Shown here piece after piece: positions 62,867 through 64,000 of a stretch of DNA of 64,000 bases. The first letter of the stretch is position 1, and every line of letters starts with the position of its first letter. The DNA is from Streptomyces seoulensis. GTDB lineage: Bacteria > Actinomycetota > Actinomycetes > Streptomycetales > Streptomycetaceae. A program made the translations under genes and the position numbers. A model generated the notes under the pieces. The model was not told the DNA's origin and searched no databases. It saw nothing but the letters and a program-made list of their open reading frames with translations. Where the stretch lies: positions 6,466,353-6,530,352 of the forward strand of contig CP054936.1 of the NCBI GenBank assembly GCA_013364255.1. The letters run 5' to 3'.

Positions 62867-64000
62867 GTGAGCCCGCCTCCCTCCGTCATGACCACGCTCA
62901 GCAAGACGCCGCGCGGCCAGCTGGCGCCCGGCGTCCTGCCGTCCCGGTCGCCGGCCACCGCCGACGCCGCCCGCAAGACCGTGCCGCAGCTCGTCCTGGC
63001 GCTGGTGTGCGCGGGGTACGCGGTGGGGTCCGCCACCGGCTGGGGCTCGCACGAGGTCGCGCTCGTCATGGGCGACTTCGGGCTCAGCGCCGCGGCCGCG
63101 GCCGCCGCCGTCTCCTGCGTGCGGTACGCGCGCGGCCACGGCGTCCGCTTCCGGCTCGCCTGGCTGCTGTTCGGCCTCTCCTCCACGATGGCGGCCCTGG
63201 GCAACGCGGTCTGGGGGTGGTACGAGGTCGTCCTCGACGAGCAGGTGCCCAGCCCCAGCTACGCCGACCTGTTCTTCCTGTGCTTCGCCCCGCCCGCGAT
63301 CACCGGCCTGCTGGTGCTGGCCAAGCGACCGGTGAACCGGGCCGGCTGGGTGTGCCTGGCGCTGGACGCCTGGCTGATCGGCGGCTCGCTGCTCACCCTC
63401 TCCTGGAGCCTCGCGCTGGCCCAGGCGGCCAAGTTCGACGGCCCGAGCGTCGCCTACACCGCGCTCTCGCTGGCCTACCCGCTGCTGGACATCGCCCTGG
63501 TCAGCATGGTGCTCGCGCTGCACTTCCGGCGCTCGCGGAGCAACCGCAGAGCGGTGAACACGGCGATCGGCGGCCTGGCGCTGACCGTGCTCAGCGACGC
63601 CCTGTTCACCTCGCCGCTGCTGCACCACACCTACCGCTCCGGGCAGCTCCTGGACGCGGGCTGGTTCGCCGGCTCGCTCATCCTCGCCTACGCCCCCTGG
63701 GCGGCGACCCGGTTCGCCCGCACGGCCACCGAGCGGCACGCGTCGGCCCGGCCCGGCACCGGCCCCGCGGCGCCCGAGGCGCACCCGCACGACGCCCGCC
63801 CGCCGGCGGACACCGCCCGCCCGCACACCGGCGAGCACGACGGTCCCGCCGGCGACCACGTGGGCGACTACGGCGGCGACCACGTCGGCGACCACGGAGG
63901 CGACCACGGAGGCGACGCCCACGAGCGCGTGGCCGACGGACCCCCGCCCGCCGACGGCCGCCCGGGCGGCGGCGCGTCCGGACACGTGCCCGGGCAGCGC
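62867..64000 (+). CDS. Multi-pass membrane protein, probable c-di-GMP sensor-type N-terminus, 3' end missing
   Basis: 378 codons in the window, no stop. GTG 62867 has GGGAGGG five bases upstream; ATG 62888 is an alternative. From about residue 40 there are some eight membrane segments (for example VPQLVLALVCAGYAVGSATG, WVCLALDAWLIGGSLLTLSW), ending near residue 285, then a hydrophilic linker with GDHVGDYGGDHVGDHGGDH repeats. In S. coelicolor the gene I recall at this distance from rmdB encodes a membrane GGDEF-EAL protein, and this N-terminus fits such a sensor, but no GGDEF or EAL motif is inside the window. Confidence 0.65.
   Translation, partial: MSPPPSVMTTLSKTPRGQLAPGVLPSRSPATADAARKTVPQLVLALVCAGYAVGSATGWGSHEVALVMGDFGLSAAAAAAAVSCVRYARGHGVRFRLAWLLFGLSSTMAALGNAVWGWYEVVLDEQVPSPSYADLFFLCFAPPAITGLLVLAKRPVNRAGWVCLALDAWLIGGSLLTLSWSLALAQAAKFDGPSVAYTALSLAYPLLDIALVSMVLALHFRRSRSNRRAVNTAIGGLALTVLSDALFTSPLLHHTYRSGQLLDAGWFAGSLILAYAPWAATRFARTATERHASARPGTGPAAPEAHPHDARPPADTARPHTGEHDGPAGDHVGDYGGDHVGDHGGDHGGDAHERVADGPPPADGRPGGGASGHVPGQR

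Noticed and set aside
62673..62870. 65-codon plus-strand frame before the last gene
   Set aside because: Arg/Pro/His-rich composition typical of an off-frame reading; no ribosome binding site or family features.
63850..63920. Short repeats ggcgaccac as a CRISPR or iteron cluster
   Set aside because: They are in frame and encode Gly-Asp-His in a linker of a membrane protein.

Overview
The window is high-GC (about 70% or more), shows the third-position G/C bias of actinomycete genes, and has many GTG starts and GTGA overlaps between genes. The gene content is that of a Streptomyces chromosome core: tandem glycine riboswitch with gcvT-gcvH-glyA-sdaA, mnmA with a cysteine desulfurase, ligA, gatCAB, a 70-residue EF-hand protein and a GGDEF/EAL protein. 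From memory the order resembles the SCO5460-SCO5511 part of S. coelicolor; no alignment was run.

Left arm (1-4505): the end of a polysaccharide deacetylase-like gene, a beta-propeller lipoprotein, a secreted ADP-ribosyltransferase of the scabin/pierisin type, a CabD-like EF-hand protein, an F420-dependent NADP reductase-like protein and a GH25 muramidase-like protein.

Genomic island (about 4506-11285): a 6.8-kb, lower-GC insertion in the 3' end of sdaA, bounded by an imperfect 63-bp direct repeat of the last codons of sdaA. It holds a truncated tyrosine integrase whose last residues are encoded by the att repeat, a tandem-HTH regulator, a three-gene operon of unrecognised proteins (388, 133 and about 403 residues) divergent from a 63-residue membrane protein, and at least one frameshifted remnant. 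No conjugation or replication gene is recognisable. This is the part of the window most likely to hold something undescribed.

Serine/glycine block (11221-18466): sdaA, glyA, gcvH and gcvT on the minus strand behind a tandem glycine riboswitch, with a P-loop protein and two SseB-family genes divergent from it.

18467-30511: a five-gene oligopeptide ABC transporter operon whose last ATPase has a roughly 295-residue tail ending in a histone-like Lys/Ala tract, then a secreted M1 metallopeptidase, a TRIC-type channel overlapping a convergent esterase by 92 bp, and a thioesterase whose 3' end runs into about nine 29-bp tandem repeats.

30493-43800: a maleylpyruvate-isomerase-like protein, WYL and TetR regulators, small membrane proteins, cysteine desulfurase plus mnmA (tRNA 2-thiolation) around an amidase, enzymes of general metabolism, a MetE-like protein and ligA. 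43798-64000: an RmdB-like GGDEF-EAL protein, a TetR regulator with a divergent DUF4267 protein, the gatCAB operon, an MMPL transporter, a GNAT acetyltransferase, a large LuxR-type ATPase regulator, a PQQ-type sugar dehydrogenase lipoprotein, an aldo/keto reductase, a D-2-hydroxyacid dehydrogenase and the start of a multi-pass membrane protein that leaves the window. I saw no rRNA, tRNA, CRISPR array or intact IS element.
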